A stretch of DNA of 64,000 nucleotides from an uncultured Formosa sp. (GTDB taxonomy: Bacteria; Bacteroidota; Bacteroidia; Flavobacteriales; Flavobacteriaceae): contig NZ_CANMTH010000004.1 in the NCBI RefSeq assembly GCF_947500765.1, forward strand, positions 124,001 through 188,000, given 5' to 3'. This document shows, piece by piece, positions 52,110 through 63,600 of this stretch. The translations under genes and the position numbers were made by a program. Position 1 is the stretch's first letter. Each line of letters starts with the position of its first letter. Below the pieces are notes generated by a model, which worked only from the letters and a program-made list of their open reading frames with translations, ran no database searches and had not been told where the DNA came from.

Positions 52110-53699
52110 ATGAGTTTTAAAAGTGAAATAAACAGACGTCGTACCTTCGGAATTATATCGCATCCCGATGCCGGAAAAACAACATTAACAGAAAAATTAC
52201 TTCTTTTTGGTGGAGCTATTCAAGAAGCTGGGGCCGTAAAAAGTAATAAAATTAAAAAAGGAGCTACGAGTGACTTTATGGAAATTGAACGCCAGCGTGG
52301 GATTTCTGTAGCTACCTCTGTTTTAGCTTTTGAATATAATGGTATAAAAATTAATATTCTTGATACACCTGGACACAAGGATTTTGCTGAAGATACTTTT
52401 AGAACACTTACTGCAGTAGATAGTGTAATTGTGGTAATTGATGTTGCAAAAGGGGTTGAAGAACAAACAGAGAAATTAGTTGAAGTTTGTCGTATGCGGA
52501 ACATTCCTATGATTGTTTTTATAAACAAAATGGACCGTGAAGGTAAAGATGCTTTCGATTTATTAGATGAGGTTGAACAAAAACTAGGTTTAAAAGTTGT
52601 ACCCTTAAGTTTTCCTATAGGAATGGGTTACGACTTTAAAGGAATTTACAACATTTGGGAAAAAAATGTAAATCTTTTTAGTGGAGATAGCAGAAAAGAT
52701 ATTGAAGAAACTATAGAAATTTCAGATTTAGCCTCTCCAGAATTAGATAAAATAGTTGGAGAAAAAGCGGCTGCTACACTAAGAGAAGAAATTGAATTGG
52801 TAGATGGTATTTATCCGCAATTTGATAAAACACAATATTTAGACGGACACTTACAACCTGTGTTTTTTGGTTCGGCCTTAAATAATTTTGGTGTTCGCGA
52901 ATTGTTAGATTGTTTCGTAGACATTGCTCCTAAACCAAGAGCTAAACAAAGTGAAGAGCGTCTGGTACAACCCGATGAGAATAAATTTAGTGGGTTTGTG
53001 TTTAAAATTCATGCCAACATGGATCCAAACCATAGAAACCGTCTAGCGTTTGTTAAAATTGTTTCTGGAGAATTTAAGCGTAACGCACCTTACTTACATG
53101 TAAGAAGTAATAAAAAAGTAAAATTTTCTAGTCCTAATGCCTTCTTTGCTGAAAAGAAAGAGATTGTAGATATTTCATATCCTGGAGACATTGTAGGTTT
53201 ACAAGACACTGGAAGTTTTAAAATTGGAGACACATTTACTGAAGGTGAAATTATTAACTACAAAGGTGTTCCGAGTTTTTCTCCTGAACACTTTAGATAT
53301 ATAAATAACGCCGATCCTTTAAAATCGAAGCAACTAAATAAAGGAATTGACCAATTAATGGATGAAGGTGTTGCCCAATTATTTACACTTGAACTTAACG
53401 GAAGAAAAGTAATTGGTACAGTTGGAGCATTACAATACGAAGTTATTCAGTACCGTTTAGAACACGAATATGGTGCTAAATGTACGTATGAAAACTTAAA
53501 TGTTTTTAAAGCATGTTGGGTAGAACCTGTAGACAAAAAAAGTGATGAGTTTAAAGAATTCTTACGTGTAAAACAACGTTTCTTAGCTAAAGACAAAAGA
53601 AATCAATTGGTATTCTTAGCAGACTCTCAATTCTCTTTACAGATGACAGAACAAAAATATCCAAACATTAAATTCCATTTAACTTCGGAATTTGATTAA
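52110..53699 (+). CDS. prfC: peptide chain release factor 3
   Basis: A 529-residue translational GTPase, the normal RF3 length. It recycles RF1/RF2 from the ribosome. G motifs are S-H-P-D-A-G-K-T-T-L-T (G1), R-G-I-S-V-A-T-S-V (switch), D-T-P-G-H-K-D-F-A-E-D-T-F-R-T-L (G3, RF3-specific continuation) and N-K-M-D-R-E-G (G4). Domains II and III follow, with L-N-G-R-K-V-I-G-T-V-G-A-L-Q-Y-E-V. A strong terminator follows. Confidence 0.95.
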   Translation: MSFKSEINRRRTFGIISHPDAGKTTLTEKLLLFGGAIQEAGAVKSNKIKKGATSDFMEIERQRGISVATSVLAFEYNGIKINILDTPGHKDFAEDTFRTLTAVDSVIVVIDVAKGVEEQTEKLVEVCRMRNIPMIVFINKMDREGKDAFDLLDEVEQKLGLKVVPLSFPIGMGYDFKGIYNIWEKNVNLFSGDSRKDIEETIEISDLASPELDKIVGEKAAATLREEIELVDGIYPQFDKTQYLDGHLQPVFFGSALNNFGVRELLDCFVDIAPKPRAKQSEERLVQPDENKFSGFVFKIHANMDPNHRNRLAFVKIVSGEFKRNAPYLHVRSNKKVKFSSPNAFFAEKKEIVDISYPGDIVGLQDTGSFKIGDTFTEGEIINYKGVPSFSPEHFRYINNADPLKSKQLNKGIDQLMDEGVAQLFTLELNGRKVIGTVGALQYEVIQYRLEHEYGAKCTYENLNVFKACWVEPVDKKSDEFKEFLRVKQRFLAKDKRNQLVFLADSQFSLQMTEQKYPNIKFHLTSEFD

Positions 53700-53715
53700 A
53701 TAGAATCTTTATTAT

Positions 53716-53752
53716 AAAAAAGCCCTTTGATAATATCAAAGGGCTTTTTTTA
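53716..53752 (+). terminator. intrinsic terminator of prfC
   Basis: A near-perfect long stem AAAAAAGCCCTTTGATA with TATCAAAGGGCTTTTTT (53716-53750), symmetric flanks. Confidence 0.88.
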
Positions 53753-53772
53753 TATAATATTTTTTTTTTAAA

Positions 53773-53815
53773 GCTTCACCAGTAGGTCCAAAGTTTAATG
53801 GAATTGATGGTTGCT
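53773..53815 (-). pseudogene. fossil copy of the 3' end of the DUF3467 gene
   Basis: 43 bases that match 53879-53921 (the C-terminal codons of the adjacent DUF3467 gene) at 40 positions and in the same orientation. In the same frame it would read Q-P-S-I-P-L-N-F-G-P-T-G-E-A but without the stop codon. Two of the three differences are silent. An in-frame TAG lies 21 bases before it on the minus strand. The rest of the gene is absent. Confidence 0.75.
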
Positions 53816-53874
53816 TAGAAAAACTATTTCGAGCAACCTACCCTATTTTCTATGTGAATCTTTTAAATCATCTA

Positions 53875-54192
53875 CTAGGCTTCACCAGTTGGTCCAAAAT
53901 TTAATGGAATTGGTGGTTGCTCGTAATCTTTAATTTCACCATGTGCGTTTTCAAACCTGTTTACATTATCTGCTAAGGCTTTTAATAAACGTTTAGCATG
54001 TTGTGGAGTTAATATAATTCTAGACTTTACTTTGCTCTTAGGAGTCCCAGGCATAATGCTAACAAAATCTACTACAAATTCTGAAACTGAATGATTAATA
54101 ATTGCTAAGTTAGAATAAATACCTTCTGCAATTTTTTCGTCTAATTCTATATTTATTTGTCCTGGCTTAAGAGGATCTTTTTCGTCTGCCAT
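53875..54192 (-). CDS. DUF3467-domain protein
   Basis: A 105-residue protein. The DUF3467 pattern is visible: I-N-I-E-L-D-E-K-I-A-E-G-I-Y-S-N-L-A-I-I-N-H-S, E-F-V-V-D-F-V-S-I-M-P-G, V-K-S-R-I-I-L-T-P-Q-H-A-K-R-L-L and G-P-T-G-E-A at the end. The family is widespread in Bacteroidota, often near ribosome or RNA-polymerase genes, and has no known function. It lies downstream of rpoC on the same strand but behind a terminator. Confidence 0.88.
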   Translation of the reverse strand: MADEKDPLKPGQINIELDEKIAEGIYSNLAIINHSVSEFVVDFVSIMPGTPKSKVKSRIILTPQHAKRLLKALADNVNRFENAHGEIKDYEQPPIPLNFGPTGEA

Positions 54193-54207
54193 ATCTCTAT
54201 TATTTTT

Positions 54208-54250
54208 AGTATAAAAAAATCCTGCTCAATTATATTGGGCAGGATTTTAA
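54208..54250 (-). terminator. intrinsic terminator of the rpoBC transcript
   Basis: AAAATCCTGC (54216-54225) pairs with GCAGGATTTT (54239-54248), extended by CAAT/ATTG. On the minus strand it is followed by a T-run. It lies between rpoC and the DUF3467 gene. Confidence 0.85.
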
Positions 54251-54262
54251 AATTTTTAAGAA

Positions 54263-54306
54263 AACCCAACCTGCGTTGGGGTAAAATAGTCCCGCTTACA
54301 CGGGAC
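54263..54306 (-). terminator. two tandem GC-rich hairpins after rpoC
   Basis: GTCCCG/CGGGAC (54289-54294, 54301-54306) is followed on the minus strand by CCCAAC/GTTGGG (54265-54270, 54275-54280) and a TTTTCTT tract. Together with the next hairpin they form a triple terminator or 3' stabilising structure. Confidence 0.6.
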
Positions 54307-54314
54307 GATTTGTA

Positions 54315-57300
54315 TTAATTAAAATTAACTTCTTGTTTTTTAGCTTGCATCATTTCGTCAAACTCTTCTTTAGATCCTACGATAATATGATCGTATTTAC
54401 GCATACCAGTACCAGCTGGAATTTTGTGTCCTACAATTACATTTTCTTTAAGACCTTCTAAGTAGTCAATTTTACCAGCTACGGCTGCTTCGTTAAGAAC
54501 TTTTGTAGTTTCTTGGAACGATGCCGCAGAGATAAACGATTTTGTTTGAAGTGACGCTCTTGTAATACCTTGTAAGATTGGCGTAGCCGTTGCAGGCTGT
54601 GCATCTCTAGCAGTAACAAGTTCTTTATCTTCACGACGTAAGAATGAATTTTCATCTCTTAATGTGAAAGGCGATATTAATTGCCCCTCTTTAAGATTAG
54701 TAGATTCACCTGCACTTTCAACAATCTTCAATCCGAAAATTTTATCATTTTCTTCAATAAAGTCAGCTTTATGAGCTAATTGATCTTCTAAGAAAATAGT
54801 ATCACCAGAATCAATAATTCTAACTTTACGCATCATTTGTCTTACAACAACTTCGAAGTGCTTATCGTTAATTTTCACCCCTTGTAAACGGTATACTTCT
54901 TGAACTTCGTTCACTAAGTACTGTTGTACAGCTGAAGGGCCTTTAATATTTAATATATCGTTTGGTGTAATAGAACCATCAGAAAGAGGCATACCTGCTT
55001 TTACGAAATCATTTTCTTGTACTAAGATTTGATTAGATAATTTAACTAGGTATTTCTTAATATCTCCTAATTTAGATTCTACAATAATTTCACGGTTACC
55101 ACGCTTAATTTTACCAAAAGTAACAACTCCATCAATAGCACTAACAACTGCTGGGTTAGAAGGGTTACGTGCTTCGAATAATTCGGTTACACGAGGTAAA
55201 CCTCCTGTAATATCCCCTGCTTTAGCAGATTTACGAGGAATTTTCACTAAAATTTTACCAACTCCAATCTTTTCACCATCATCTATCATTAAGTGTGCTC
55301 CAACTGGTAAGTTGTAAGAACGGATAGGGTTTCCTTTAGCATCATCTACATGAAGGGTTGGAATTAATTTTTTGTTTCTAGATTCAGAAATTACTTTCTC
55401 TTGGAACCCTGTTTGCTCATCAATTTCTACTTGGTAAGTGATACCTTGTTCGATGTTTTCGTAACGTACTTTACCAGCAAATTCAGAAATAATTACACCG
55501 TTATATGGATCCCATTGACATACCACATCTCCTTTTTTAAGTTCAGCTCCATTGTCTATATACACAGTAGAACCGTAAGGGATATTGTTTGTACTTAAAG
55601 TTATTCCAGTTTTCTTATCGATAAGTTTAAGTTCAGATGTACGAGAAATTACAATATCAACTGCATTTCCTTCACCATCTACACCTTTAACTGTTTTAAG
55701 TTCTTCAATTTCAGCAATTCCATCAAACTTAACAATAAGTTTATTGTCTTCAGAAATGTTACCTGCAATACCACCAACGTGGAAAGTACGTAATGTTAAC
55801 TGTGTTCCTGGTTCTCCAATAGATTGAGCCGCAACAACACCAACAGCTTCACCTAATTGTACCATTTTATTGGTAGATAGGTTACGACCGTAACATTTAG
55901 CACAAATACCTTTTTTAGCTTCACAAGTTAACGCAGAACGTACTTCTACAGCATCTAAAGGCGATTCATTAATTTTATCAGCGATATCATCATCAATTAA
56001 CTGACCTTCAGAAACTAATAATTCATCTGTTAATGGATCGAAAACATCATGTAAAGATACACGTCCAATAACGCGTTCTCCTAATGATTCTACGATTTCA
56101 TCATTTTTCTTTAAAGCAGTAACTTCTACACCTCTTAATGTACCACAATCTTCGCTGTTAACAATAACATCCTGAGATACATCTACCAAACGACGAGTTA
56201 AGTAACCCGCATCGGCAGTTTTAAGAGCCGTATCGGCAAGACCTTTACGAGCACCGTGAGTAGAGATAAAGTATTCTAAAATTGAAAGACCTTCCTTAAA
56301 GTTAGAAAGAATCGGGTTTTCAATAATTTCTCCTCCACCTGCATTCGATTTTTTAGGTTTCGCCATTAATCCACGCATACCTGTAAGCTGACGAATCTGT
56401 TCTTTAGATCCACGAGCTCCAGAATCAAGCATCATATATACCGAGTTAAACCCTTGTTGGTCTTCACGAATACGTTTCATTGACAATTCAGTCAATTCAG
56501 CATTTGTTGAAGTCCAGATATCAATAACTTGGTTATAGCGTTCGTTGTTTGTTATAAGTCCCATGTTATAGTTACCCATAATACCATCGACTAAAGTATT
56601 AGCTTTATCGATCATACCTTGTTTTTCTGGTGGGATAATAATATCACCTAAACTAAATGATAATCCACCTTGGAATGCAAATTTGTAACCTAATGTTTTA
56701 ATTTCGTCAAGGAAATCTGCTGTTTCTGGAACAGAAGTTAATCTTAAGATATTACCAATAATATCTCTTAACGATTTTTTAGTTAACACTTGGTTGATAT
56801 ATCCAGCTGCATGAGGTACTTTATTGTTAAATAAAACACGTCCTACAGTCGTTTCAATAATTTGTAATACAATTTCTCCTGCTTCGTTAAAATCGTAAGT
56901 TCTTACTTTAATACTAGCATTTAAGTCTACACTTTTCTCATTAAAAGCAATTTCTACTTCTTCTGGAGAATAAAAGGTCAAACCTTCACCTTTAACTTTA
57001 ACTTCTGGAGTCGATTTACGTGGCTTAGTCATATAATAAAGACCAAGTACCATATCCTGAGAAGGTACTGTTACAGGAGAACCGTTAGCTGGGTTTAATA
57101 TGTTATGAGACGCTAACATTAACATTTGCGCTTCAAGAATAGCTTCTGGTCCTAATGGTAAATGTACTGCCATCTGGTCACCATCAAAATCGGCGTTAAA
57201 AGCTGTACACACTAATGGGTGTAACTGAATCGCTTTACCTTCGATTAATTTTGGTTGAAATGCTTGTATACCAAGTCTGTGTAATGTAGGTGCACGGTTT

Positions 57301-58619
57301 AGTAATATTGGATGTCCTTTAAGAACGTTTTCCAAGATATCCCAAACCACTGGTTCTTTTTTATCTATAATTTTCTTTGCAGATTTTACAGTTTTTACAA
57401 TACCTCTTTCTATTAATTTTCTTATAATAAAAGGTTTGTAAAGTTCTGCTGCCATTCCTTTTGGCAATCCACATTCAAACAATCTCATTTCAGGTCCAAC
57501 AACAATTACAGAACGTGCAGAATAATCAACACGCTTACCAAGTAAGTTTTGACGGAAACGCCCTTGCTTACCTTTAAGTGAATCTGATAATGATTTTAAA
57601 GGTCTGTTAGAATCTGTTTTTACCGCTGAAGCTTTTCTAGTGTTATCGAATAACGAATCTACAGATTCCTGTAACATACGTTTTTCGTTACGCAAAATAA
57701 CTTCTGGTGCTTTAATCTCAACAAGACGTTTTAAACGGTTGTTACGAATAATTACACGACGATATAAATCATTTAAATCTGAAGTTGCAAAACGACCACC
57801 ATCTAAAGGCACTAACGGGCGTAATTCTGGTGGAATTACAGGTATAACTTTCATAATCATCCATTCAGGACGATTCTCTCTGTTTAAGTTAGATTCACGT
57901 AATGCTTCAACAACTTGTAAACGTTTTAATGCTTCAGTTTTACGTTGTTTAGACGTTTCTGTATTGGCTTTGTGACGTAATTGATAAGATAATGCATCTA
58001 AATCTATACGAGCTAAAAGATCAATTAAACATTCAGCCCCCATTTTCGCTAGAAATTTATTAGGGTCTGTATCTTCTAAATATTGATTATCCTGAGGAAG
58101 TGATTCTAAAACATTTAGATATTCTTCTTCAGTTAAGAAATCCATTTTTTGTAATGGTTCTCCTTCTTCATTTTTAGCATTACCAGGTTGAATTACTACG
58201 TAGCGTTCATAGTAAATAATCATATCTAATTTCTTAGAAGGTAATCCTAATAAATATCCTATTTTGTTAGGTAAAGAACGGAAATACCAAATGTGAGCAA
58301 CAGGAACAACAAGATTAATGTGTCCTACTCTATCACGACGTACTTTTTTCTCTGTTACTTCAACACCACAACGGTCACATACAATACCTTTGTAGCGGAT
58401 ACGCTTATATTTTCCACAGGCACATTCGTAATCCTTTACAGGACCAAAAATACGCTCACAGAATAAACCATCTCTCTCTGGTTTATGAGTTCGATAATTG
58501 ATAGTTTCTGGCTTTAACACTTCCCCTTTAGACTCAGCTAAAATAGACTCAGGAGATGCTAACCCAATTGAGATTTTATTAAACCTCTTTACTGTATTCT
58601 TATCTTGTTTTCTTGCCAT
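54315..58619 (-). CDS. rpoC: DNA-directed RNA polymerase subunit beta'
   Basis: A 1434-residue largest catalytic subunit. The N-terminal zinc site is [10 protein letters not shown]...C-D-R-C-G-V. The catalytic Mg loop is [12 protein letters not shown]. The second zinc site is C-G-T-L-R-G...[13 protein letters not shown]. The bridge-helix and trigger-loop region contains [12 protein letters not shown] and [11 protein letters not shown]. Length fits Bacteroidota. It follows rpoB after 69 bases containing a perfect hairpin. Confidence 0.98.
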   Translation of the reverse strand: MARKQDKNTVKRFNKISIGLASPESILAESKGEVLKPETINYRTHKPERDGLFCERIFGPVKDYECACGKYKRIRYKGIVCDRCGVEVTEKKVRRDRVGHINLVVPVAHIWYFRSLPNKIGYLLGLPSKKLDMIIYYERYVVIQPGNAKNEEGEPLQKMDFLTEEEYLNVLESLPQDNQYLEDTDPNKFLAKMGAECLIDLLARIDLDALSYQLRHKANTETSKQRKTEALKRLQVVEALRESNLNRENRPEWMIMKVIPVIPPELRPLVPLDGGRFATSDLNDLYRRVIIRNNRLKRLVEIKAPEVILRNEKRMLQESVDSLFDNTRKASAVKTDSNRPLKSLSDSLKGKQGRFRQNLLGKRVDYSARSVIVVGPEMRLFECGLPKGMAAELYKPFIIRKLIERGIVKTVKSAKKIIDKKEPVVWDILENVLKGHPILLNRAPTLHRLGIQAFQPKLIEGKAIQLHPLVCTAFNADFDGDQMAVHLPLGPEAILEAQMLMLASHNILNPANGSPVTVPSQDMVLGLYYMTKPRKSTPEVKVKGEGLTFYSPEEVEIAFNEKSVDLNASIKVRTYDFNEAGEIVLQIIETTVGRVLFNNKVPHAAGYINQVLTKKSLRDIIGNILRLTSVPETADFLDEIKTLGYKFAFQGGLSFSLGDIIIPPEKQGMIDKANTLVDGIMGNYNMGLITNNERYNQVIDIWTSTNAELTELSMKRIREDQQGFNSVYMMLDSGARGSKEQIRQLTGMRGLMAKPKKSNAGGGEIIENPILSNFKEGLSILEYFISTHGARKGLADTALKTADAGYLTRRLVDVSQDVIVNSEDCGTLRGVEVTALKKNDEIVESLGERVIGRVSLHDVFDPLTDELLVSEGQLIDDDIADKINESPLDAVEVRSALTCEAKKGICAKCYGRNLSTNKMVQLGEAVGVVAAQSIGEPGTQLTLRTFHVGGIAGNISEDNKLIVKFDGIAEIEELKTVKGVDGEGNAVDIVISRTSELKLIDKKTGITLSTNNIPYGSTVYIDNGAELKKGDVVCQWDPYNGVIISEFAGKVRYENIEQGITYQVEIDEQTGFQEKVISESRNKKLIPTLHVDDAKGNPIRSYNLPVGAHLMIDDGEKIGVGKILVKIPRKSAKAGDITGGLPRVTELFEARNPSNPAVVSAIDGVVTFGKIKRGNREIIVESKLGDIKKYLVKLSNQILVQENDFVKAGMPLSDGSITPNDILNIKGPSAVQQYLVNEVQEVYRLQGVKINDKHFEVVVRQMMRKVRIIDSGDTIFLEDQLAHKADFIEENDKIFGLKIVESAGESTNLKEGQLISPFTLRDENSFLRREDKELVTARDAQPATATPILQGITRASLQTKSFISAASFQETTKVLNEAAVAGKIDYLEGLKENVIVGHKIPAGTGMRKYDHIIVGSKEEFDEMMQAKKQEVNFN

Positions 58620-58653
58620 AATATATGGTGATATCGAATTATTTGTAAACTTA

Positions 58654-58682
58654 GTCCATCAGGTTAAAATAACCTGATGGAC
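58654..58682 (-). other. perfect 13-bp hairpin between rpoB and rpoC
   Basis: GTCCATCAGGTTA (58654-58666) and TAACCTGATGGAC (58670-58682) flank a 3-base AAA. No U-run follows on the minus strand, so it looks like an RNA processing or stability element rather than a terminator. Confidence 0.65.
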
Positions 58683-58688
58683 AATATA

Positions 58689-61600
58689 TTATTCCTCTAA
58701 TCTAATGTCTAGTCCTAAACCTTTCAATTCGTGCATAAGTACGTTGAAAGATTCTGGTAATCCAGGTTCTGGCATTTGCTCTCCTTTTACGATTGCTTCG
58801 TAAGTTTTAGCTCTACCAATAACATCATCAGATTTCACTGTCAATATTTCTCTTAGGGTTGCAGATGCACCGTATGCTTCAAGTGCCCATACTTCCATCT
58901 CTCCAAAACGCTGACCACCAAATTGTGCTTTACCACCTAATGGTTGTTGTGTAATTAAAGAGTAAGGTCCTATAGAACGTGCATGCATTTTGTCGTCAAT
59001 CATATGACCTAACTTAATCATATAAATAACTCCTACGGTTGCTTTTTGGTCAAATCGTTGACCTGTTCCACCATCGTATAAATACGTATGTCCAAATTCA
59101 GGAACTCCAGCTTTATTTGTCAATTCAGTAATTTGATCAATAGTTGCACCATCAAAAATTGGTGTTGCATACTTCTGACCTAATTTTTGACCTGCCCAAC
59201 CAAGAACAGTTTCATAAATTTGACCAATGTTCATACGAGATGGTACCCCAAGTGGATTCAATACGATATCTACAGGTGTTCCGTCTTCTAAGAAAGGCAT
59301 GTCTTCTTGACGAACGATACGAGCAACAATACCTTTGTTACCGTGACGTCCTGCCATTTTATCTCCTACTTTTAGTTTACGTTTTTTAGCGATGTAAACT
59401 TTTGCCAATTTAATAATACCTGCCGGTAATTCATCTCCTACAGAAATAGTAAACTTCTCACGTCTTAATGAACCTTGTAAGTCGTTTTCTTTAATTTTGT
59501 AATTGTGAATTAAGTCAGCTACTAATTTATTAGTATGATCATCTGTAGTCCACACACCAGATGTTAAGTGTGTATAATCTTCAACAGAGTTTAACATTTT
59601 AAGTGTGTATTTCTTACCTTTTGGTAATACTTCTTCACCTAAATCATTAAAGATACCTTGAGCTGTTCTACCACCTACTAAAGCAAATAATTTATCGATT
59701 AATATGGCTTTAAGTTCTTCGAACTTCGCATAATAAATCGCTTCTAGTTGCGTAATATCTTCTTTATCTTTAGCTCTCTTACGTTTATCTTTAACCGCAC
59801 GAGCGAATAATTTTTTCTCAATTACAACACCGTTTAATGATGGAGAAGCTTTTAATGATGCATCTTTAACATCTCCTGCTTTATCACCAAAAATAGCACG
59901 TAATAATTTTTCTTCTGGAGTTGGATCAGACTCACCTTTTGGTGTAATTTTTCCGATAAGGATATCACCAGGCTTAACTTCAGCTCCAACGCGTATCATA
60001 CCATTTTCATCTAAATCTTTAGTAGCCTCTTCAGATACGTTAGGGATATCATTAGTTAACTCTTCGTTTCCTAATTTAGTATCACGCACTTCTAAAGAAT
60101 ACTCGTCAATATGTATAGATGTAAAGATATCTTCACGAACCACTTTTTCTGAAATCACAATTGCATCCTCAAAGTTATACCCTTTCCAAGGCATGAAGGC
60201 TACTTTCATGTTTCTACCTAAAGCTAATTCACCATTTTCAGTTGCATAACCTTGACAAAGAACTTGACCTTTTTGAACTGTATCTCCTTTACGAACGATA
60301 GGTTTAAGGTTTATTGATGTTCCTTGGTTGGTTTTTCTAAACTTAACTAAAGGATATGTTTTTGTTTCTGCATCAAAACTAACAGAAGCTTCATCTTCTG
60401 TTCTATCGTAACGGATAGTTATTTCGTTAGCATCTACATATTCGACAACACCAGAACCTTCTGCATTAATTAGTACTCGAGAATCTTTAGCTACTTGGCG
60501 TTCTAATCCTGTTCCTACAATTGGTGCATCTACTCTTAATAATGGTACGGCTTGACGCATCATGTTAGATCCCATCAATGCACGGTTGGCATCATCATGT
60601 TCTAAGAACGGAATTAATGAAGCCGATATTGACGAAATTTGGTTTGGTGCAACATCTGTATAATGAAGTGCTGTTGGTTCAATTACAGGGAAATCACCTT
60701 CCATTCTGGCAATTACCTTCTCATGAATAATTTTAGCATTTTCATCAATTTTTACAGTTGCCTGTGCAATTAATTTTTCTTCTTCCTCTTCAGCACTTAA
60801 ATAAACTGGAGGATTAATAATATCTACAACACCATTTGTAACTGGTCTGTAAGGTGTTTCGATGAATCCCATTGAATTCACTTTTGCAAATACAGAAAGT
60901 GAAGAAATTAAACCAATGTTTGGTCCTTCAGGAGTTTCAATCGGACATAAACGACCATAATGTGTATAGTGAACATCACGTACTTCGAAACCTGCTCTTT
61001 CTCTTGATAAACCACCTGGTCCTAATGCTGAAAGACGACGCTTGTGCGTAATCTCTGCAAGAGGATTCGTTTGATCCATAAATTGAGATAATTGGTTTGT
61101 ACCAAAGAAAGAATTAATTACTGAAGATAAGGTCTTCGCATTAATTAAATCTATTGGAGTAAATACTTCGTTATCACGTACATTCATACGCTCACGAATA
61201 GTACGTGCCATACGTGCTAAACCAACACCAAACTGAGAAGATAATTGTTCACCTACTGTACGAACACGACGGTTAGATAAGTGGTCAATATCATCAATCT
61301 CTGCTTTAGAGTTAATAAGCTCGATTAAATATTTTATAATAGTTATGATATCTTCTTTGGTAAGCACTTGCTTATCCATACCGATATCCAACTGTAATTT
61401 TTTGTTCATTCTGTAACGTCCAACTTCTCCTAAAGAGTAACGTTGATCTGAAAAGAATAATTTGTCAATAATACCTCTTGCTGTCTCCTCATCTGGCGGC
61501 TCGGCATTACGTAATTGACGGTAAATATGCTCAACAGCTTCTTTTTCAGAGTTTGTTGGATCTTTTTGAAGCGTGTTATGAATAATAGCGTAATCTCCTT

Positions 61601-62501
61601 GTTCAGCACTTTCTTTATGTAAAAGGACAGTCTTTACATTAGCTTCAAGAATTTCTTCAATATTATCTTTATCTAAAATAGTATCACGATCTAATACAAT
61701 TTCATTACGTTCAATAGAAACTACTTCTCCTGTATCTTCATCAACAAAATCTTCGTGCCAAGTGTTTAGTACACGTGCAGCTAATTTACGCCCTTGGTAT
61801 TTTTTTAAACCAGATTTAGAAACTTTAATTTCTTCTGCAAGGTCAAAAATCTCAAGAATATCTTTATCACGTTCAAAACCAATAGCTCTAAATAAAGTAG
61901 TTACAGGTAATTTTTTCTTACGGTCGATATAAGCATACATAACACTATTAATGTCTGTAGCAAATTCAATCCAAGAACCTTTAAACGGAATAACTCTAGC
62001 TGAATACAACTTAGTCCCATTAGCATGGAATGATTGACCAAAGAATACTCCAGGAGAACGGTGTAATTGAGAAACAACAACACGCTCTGCACCGTTAATA
62101 CAGAATGTACCACTAGGTGTCATATAAGGTATAGTACCTAAATACACATCTTGAACAATAGTTTCGAAATCCTCATGTTCAGGATCTGTACAATAAAGCT
62201 TTAACCTTGCTTTAAGAGGAACGCTATATGTAAGCCCTCTCTCAATACATTCTTCTAAAGAATATCTTGGTGGATCAACAAAGTAATCTAAAAATTCTAA
62301 AACAAATTGATTACGAGTGTCTGTTATTGGGAAATTCTCCATGAAGGTGTTATATAAACCTTCATTACCTCTTTCTTCAGATTTGGTCTCTAGTTGGAAA
62401 AAATCCTGGAAGGATTTTATCTGAATATCCAAGAAATCTGGATATTCTGTTCTATTAACAATAGACGAGAAATTTAATCTTTCAGCTTGTGTTACTAACA
62501 T
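58689..62501 (-). CDS. rpoB: DNA-directed RNA polymerase subunit beta
   Basis: A 1270-residue beta subunit. It has the rifampicin-region sequence [26 protein letters not shown] with the usual sensitive-type residues. Further motifs are [25 protein letters not shown] and [23 protein letters not shown]. An in-frame TTG at 62504 directly precedes the ATG at 62501; the ATG is preferred. Confidence 0.98.
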   Translation of the reverse strand: MLVTQAERLNFSSIVNRTEYPDFLDIQIKSFQDFFQLETKSEERGNEGLYNTFMENFPITDTRNQFVLEFLDYFVDPPRYSLEECIERGLTYSVPLKARLKLYCTDPEHEDFETIVQDVYLGTIPYMTPSGTFCINGAERVVVSQLHRSPGVFFGQSFHANGTKLYSARVIPFKGSWIEFATDINSVMYAYIDRKKKLPVTTLFRAIGFERDKDILEIFDLAEEIKVSKSGLKKYQGRKLAARVLNTWHEDFVDEDTGEVVSIERNEIVLDRDTILDKDNIEEILEANVKTVLLHKESAEQGDYAIIHNTLQKDPTNSEKEAVEHIYRQLRNAEPPDEETARGIIDKLFFSDQRYSLGEVGRYRMNKKLQLDIGMDKQVLTKEDIITIIKYLIELINSKAEIDDIDHLSNRRVRTVGEQLSSQFGVGLARMARTIRERMNVRDNEVFTPIDLINAKTLSSVINSFFGTNQLSQFMDQTNPLAEITHKRRLSALGPGGLSRERAGFEVRDVHYTHYGRLCPIETPEGPNIGLISSLSVFAKVNSMGFIETPYRPVTNGVVDIINPPVYLSAEEEEEKLIAQATVKIDENAKIIHEKVIARMEGDFPVIEPTALHYTDVAPNQISSISASLIPFLEHDDANRALMGSNMMRQAVPLLRVDAPIVGTGLERQVAKDSRVLINAEGSGVVEYVDANEITIRYDRTEDEASVSFDAETKTYPLVKFRKTNQGTSINLKPIVRKGDTVQKGQVLCQGYATENGELALGRNMKVAFMPWKGYNFEDAIVISEKVVREDIFTSIHIDEYSLEVRDTKLGNEELTNDIPNVSEEATKDLDENGMIRVGAEVKPGDILIGKITPKGESDPTPEEKLLRAIFGDKAGDVKDASLKASPSLNGVVIEKKLFARAVKDKRKRAKDKEDITQLEAIYYAKFEELKAILIDKLFALVGGRTAQGIFNDLGEEVLPKGKKYTLKMLNSVEDYTHLTSGVWTTDDHTNKLVADLIHNYKIKENDLQGSLRREKFTISVGDELPAGIIKLAKVYIAKKRKLKVGDKMAGRHGNKGIVARIVRQEDMPFLEDGTPVDIVLNPLGVPSRMNIGQIYETVLGWAGQKLGQKYATPIFDGATIDQITELTNKAGVPEFGHTYLYDGGTGQRFDQKATVGVIYMIKLGHMIDDKMHARSIGPYSLITQQPLGGKAQFGGQRFGEMEVWALEAYGASATLREILTVKSDDVIGRAKTYEAIVKGEQMPEPGLPESFNVLMHELKGLGLDIRLEE

Positions 62502-62565
62502 CAATGGACGAAATTTTGATTAAAAATAATAGTGTGTGCGCATGTAAGTTATATATACGCAAAAT

Positions 62566-62601
62566 GGTTTAGGTCTTGAAGTACGACTCCAGACCTAAAC
62601 C
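62566..62601 (-). promoter_or_regulatory. hairpin between rplL and rpoB, possible attenuator
   Basis: GGTTTAGGTCT (62566-62576) and AGACCTAAACC (62591-62601) form an 11-bp perfect stem. On the minus strand it is followed by ATTTTGC, a weak U-run. It could let part of the transcripts end after the ribosomal proteins. Confidence 0.6.
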
Positions 62602-62624
62602 TTTATGTTCTTTAGTAAGTAAGC

Positions 62625-62996
62625 TTACTTAAGCTCAACCTCAGCTCCTGCTTCCTCTAATTGTGCTTTTAAAGCTTCAGCTTCATCTTTAGAGACAGCT
62701 TCTTTAATTGGGCTTGGTGCATCATCAACTAAACCTTTAGCTTCTTTTAAACCTAATCCAGTTAATTCTTTAACTAACTTTACAACAGCTAATTTAGAAC
62801 CTCCAGCGGCTTTAAGGATAACATCAAATTCAGTTTTTTCTTCAGCAGCTTCACCAGCAGCTGGTCCAGCAGCTACAGCTACAGCAGCAGCAGCAGGCTC
62901 AATACCATATTCATCTTTTAATATAGTAGCTAACTCATTTACTTCTTTTACAGTTAAGTTAACTAATTGTTCTGCGAAATCTTTTAAATCTGCCAT
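62625..62996 (-). CDS. rplL: 50S ribosomal protein L7/L12
   Basis: A 123-residue protein. The N-terminal dimerisation helices are followed by an Ala/Gly-rich hinge ([14 protein letters not shown], ~35-50). The globular domain has [32 protein letters not shown] and A-E-V-E-L-K at the end. It forms the ribosomal stalk that recruits translation factors. Confidence 0.98.
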   Translation of the reverse strand: MADLKDFAEQLVNLTVKEVNELATILKDEYGIEPAAAAVAVAAGPAAGEAAEEKTEFDVILKAAGGSKLAVVKLVKELTGLGLKEAKGLVDDAPSPIKEAVSKDEAEALKAQLEEAGAEVELK

Positions 62997-63059
62997 TTTC
63001 TATCGTTTTAATAAATTTTTAATGTAATATATTTGTGTAATAATGCGTACTATTTAAGA

Positions 63060-63581
63060 TTATCCCTCTTTTTGAGATAATGTTTTTAAGATACCTGAAA
63101 GTTTTCCTCCACTTGATTGAAGTGCAGAAATAACGTTCTTAGCAGGCGATTGTAATAATCCAATGATATCTCCAATTAACTCTTCACGAGATTTGATATC
63201 TACTAAGGCATCTAATTGGTCGTCTCCGATATAAACAGCTTCTTCAATAAAAGCACCTTTTAATAAAGGTTTTTCAGATTTTTTTCTGAAAGCTTTAATA
63301 ACTTTAGCTGGAGCGTTTCCAGTTTCAGAATACATTACAGAAGTGTTACCTTTTAAAACAGTTGGTAATTCTCCAAATTCTCTATCTGAAGCTTCCATTG
63401 CTTTTTCAAGTAATGTATTTTTTACTATAGCTAATTTAATGTTAGCTTTAAAACAAGCACGACGTAAGTCTGACGTAGTTACTGCGTTTAAACCTGAAAT
63501 ATCTGCTAAATAGATATTTGCGTTATCGGCTAATTGTGCAGTTAGTTCTTCAATTACTTGTGATTTTTCTTCTCTTGTCAT
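63060..63581 (-). CDS. rplJ: 50S ribosomal protein L10
   Basis: A 173-residue protein, the base of the L7/L12 stalk. It starts with M-T-R-E-E-K-S-Q-V-I-E-E-L and contains I-Y-L-A-D-I-S-G-L-N, L-R-R-A-C-F-K-A-N-I-K-L-A-I-V-K-N-T-L, and the C-terminal L7/L12-binding helix. Nineteen bases separate it from rplA and 63 from rplL, in the usual order. Confidence 0.97.
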   Translation of the reverse strand: MTREEKSQVIEELTAQLADNANIYLADISGLNAVTTSDLRRACFKANIKLAIVKNTLLEKAMEASDREFGELPTVLKGNTSVMYSETGNAPAKVIKAFRKKSEKPLLKGAFIEEAVYIGDDQLDALVDIKSREELIGDIIGLLQSPAKNVISALQSSGGKLSGILKTLSQKEG

Positions 63582-63600
63582 AATAAAAGTTTTTAACTAA

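Noticed and set aside
55401..57975. Several + strand frames of 65-111 codons inside rpoC
   Set aside because: Antisense shadows of a universally conserved gene, without independent signals.
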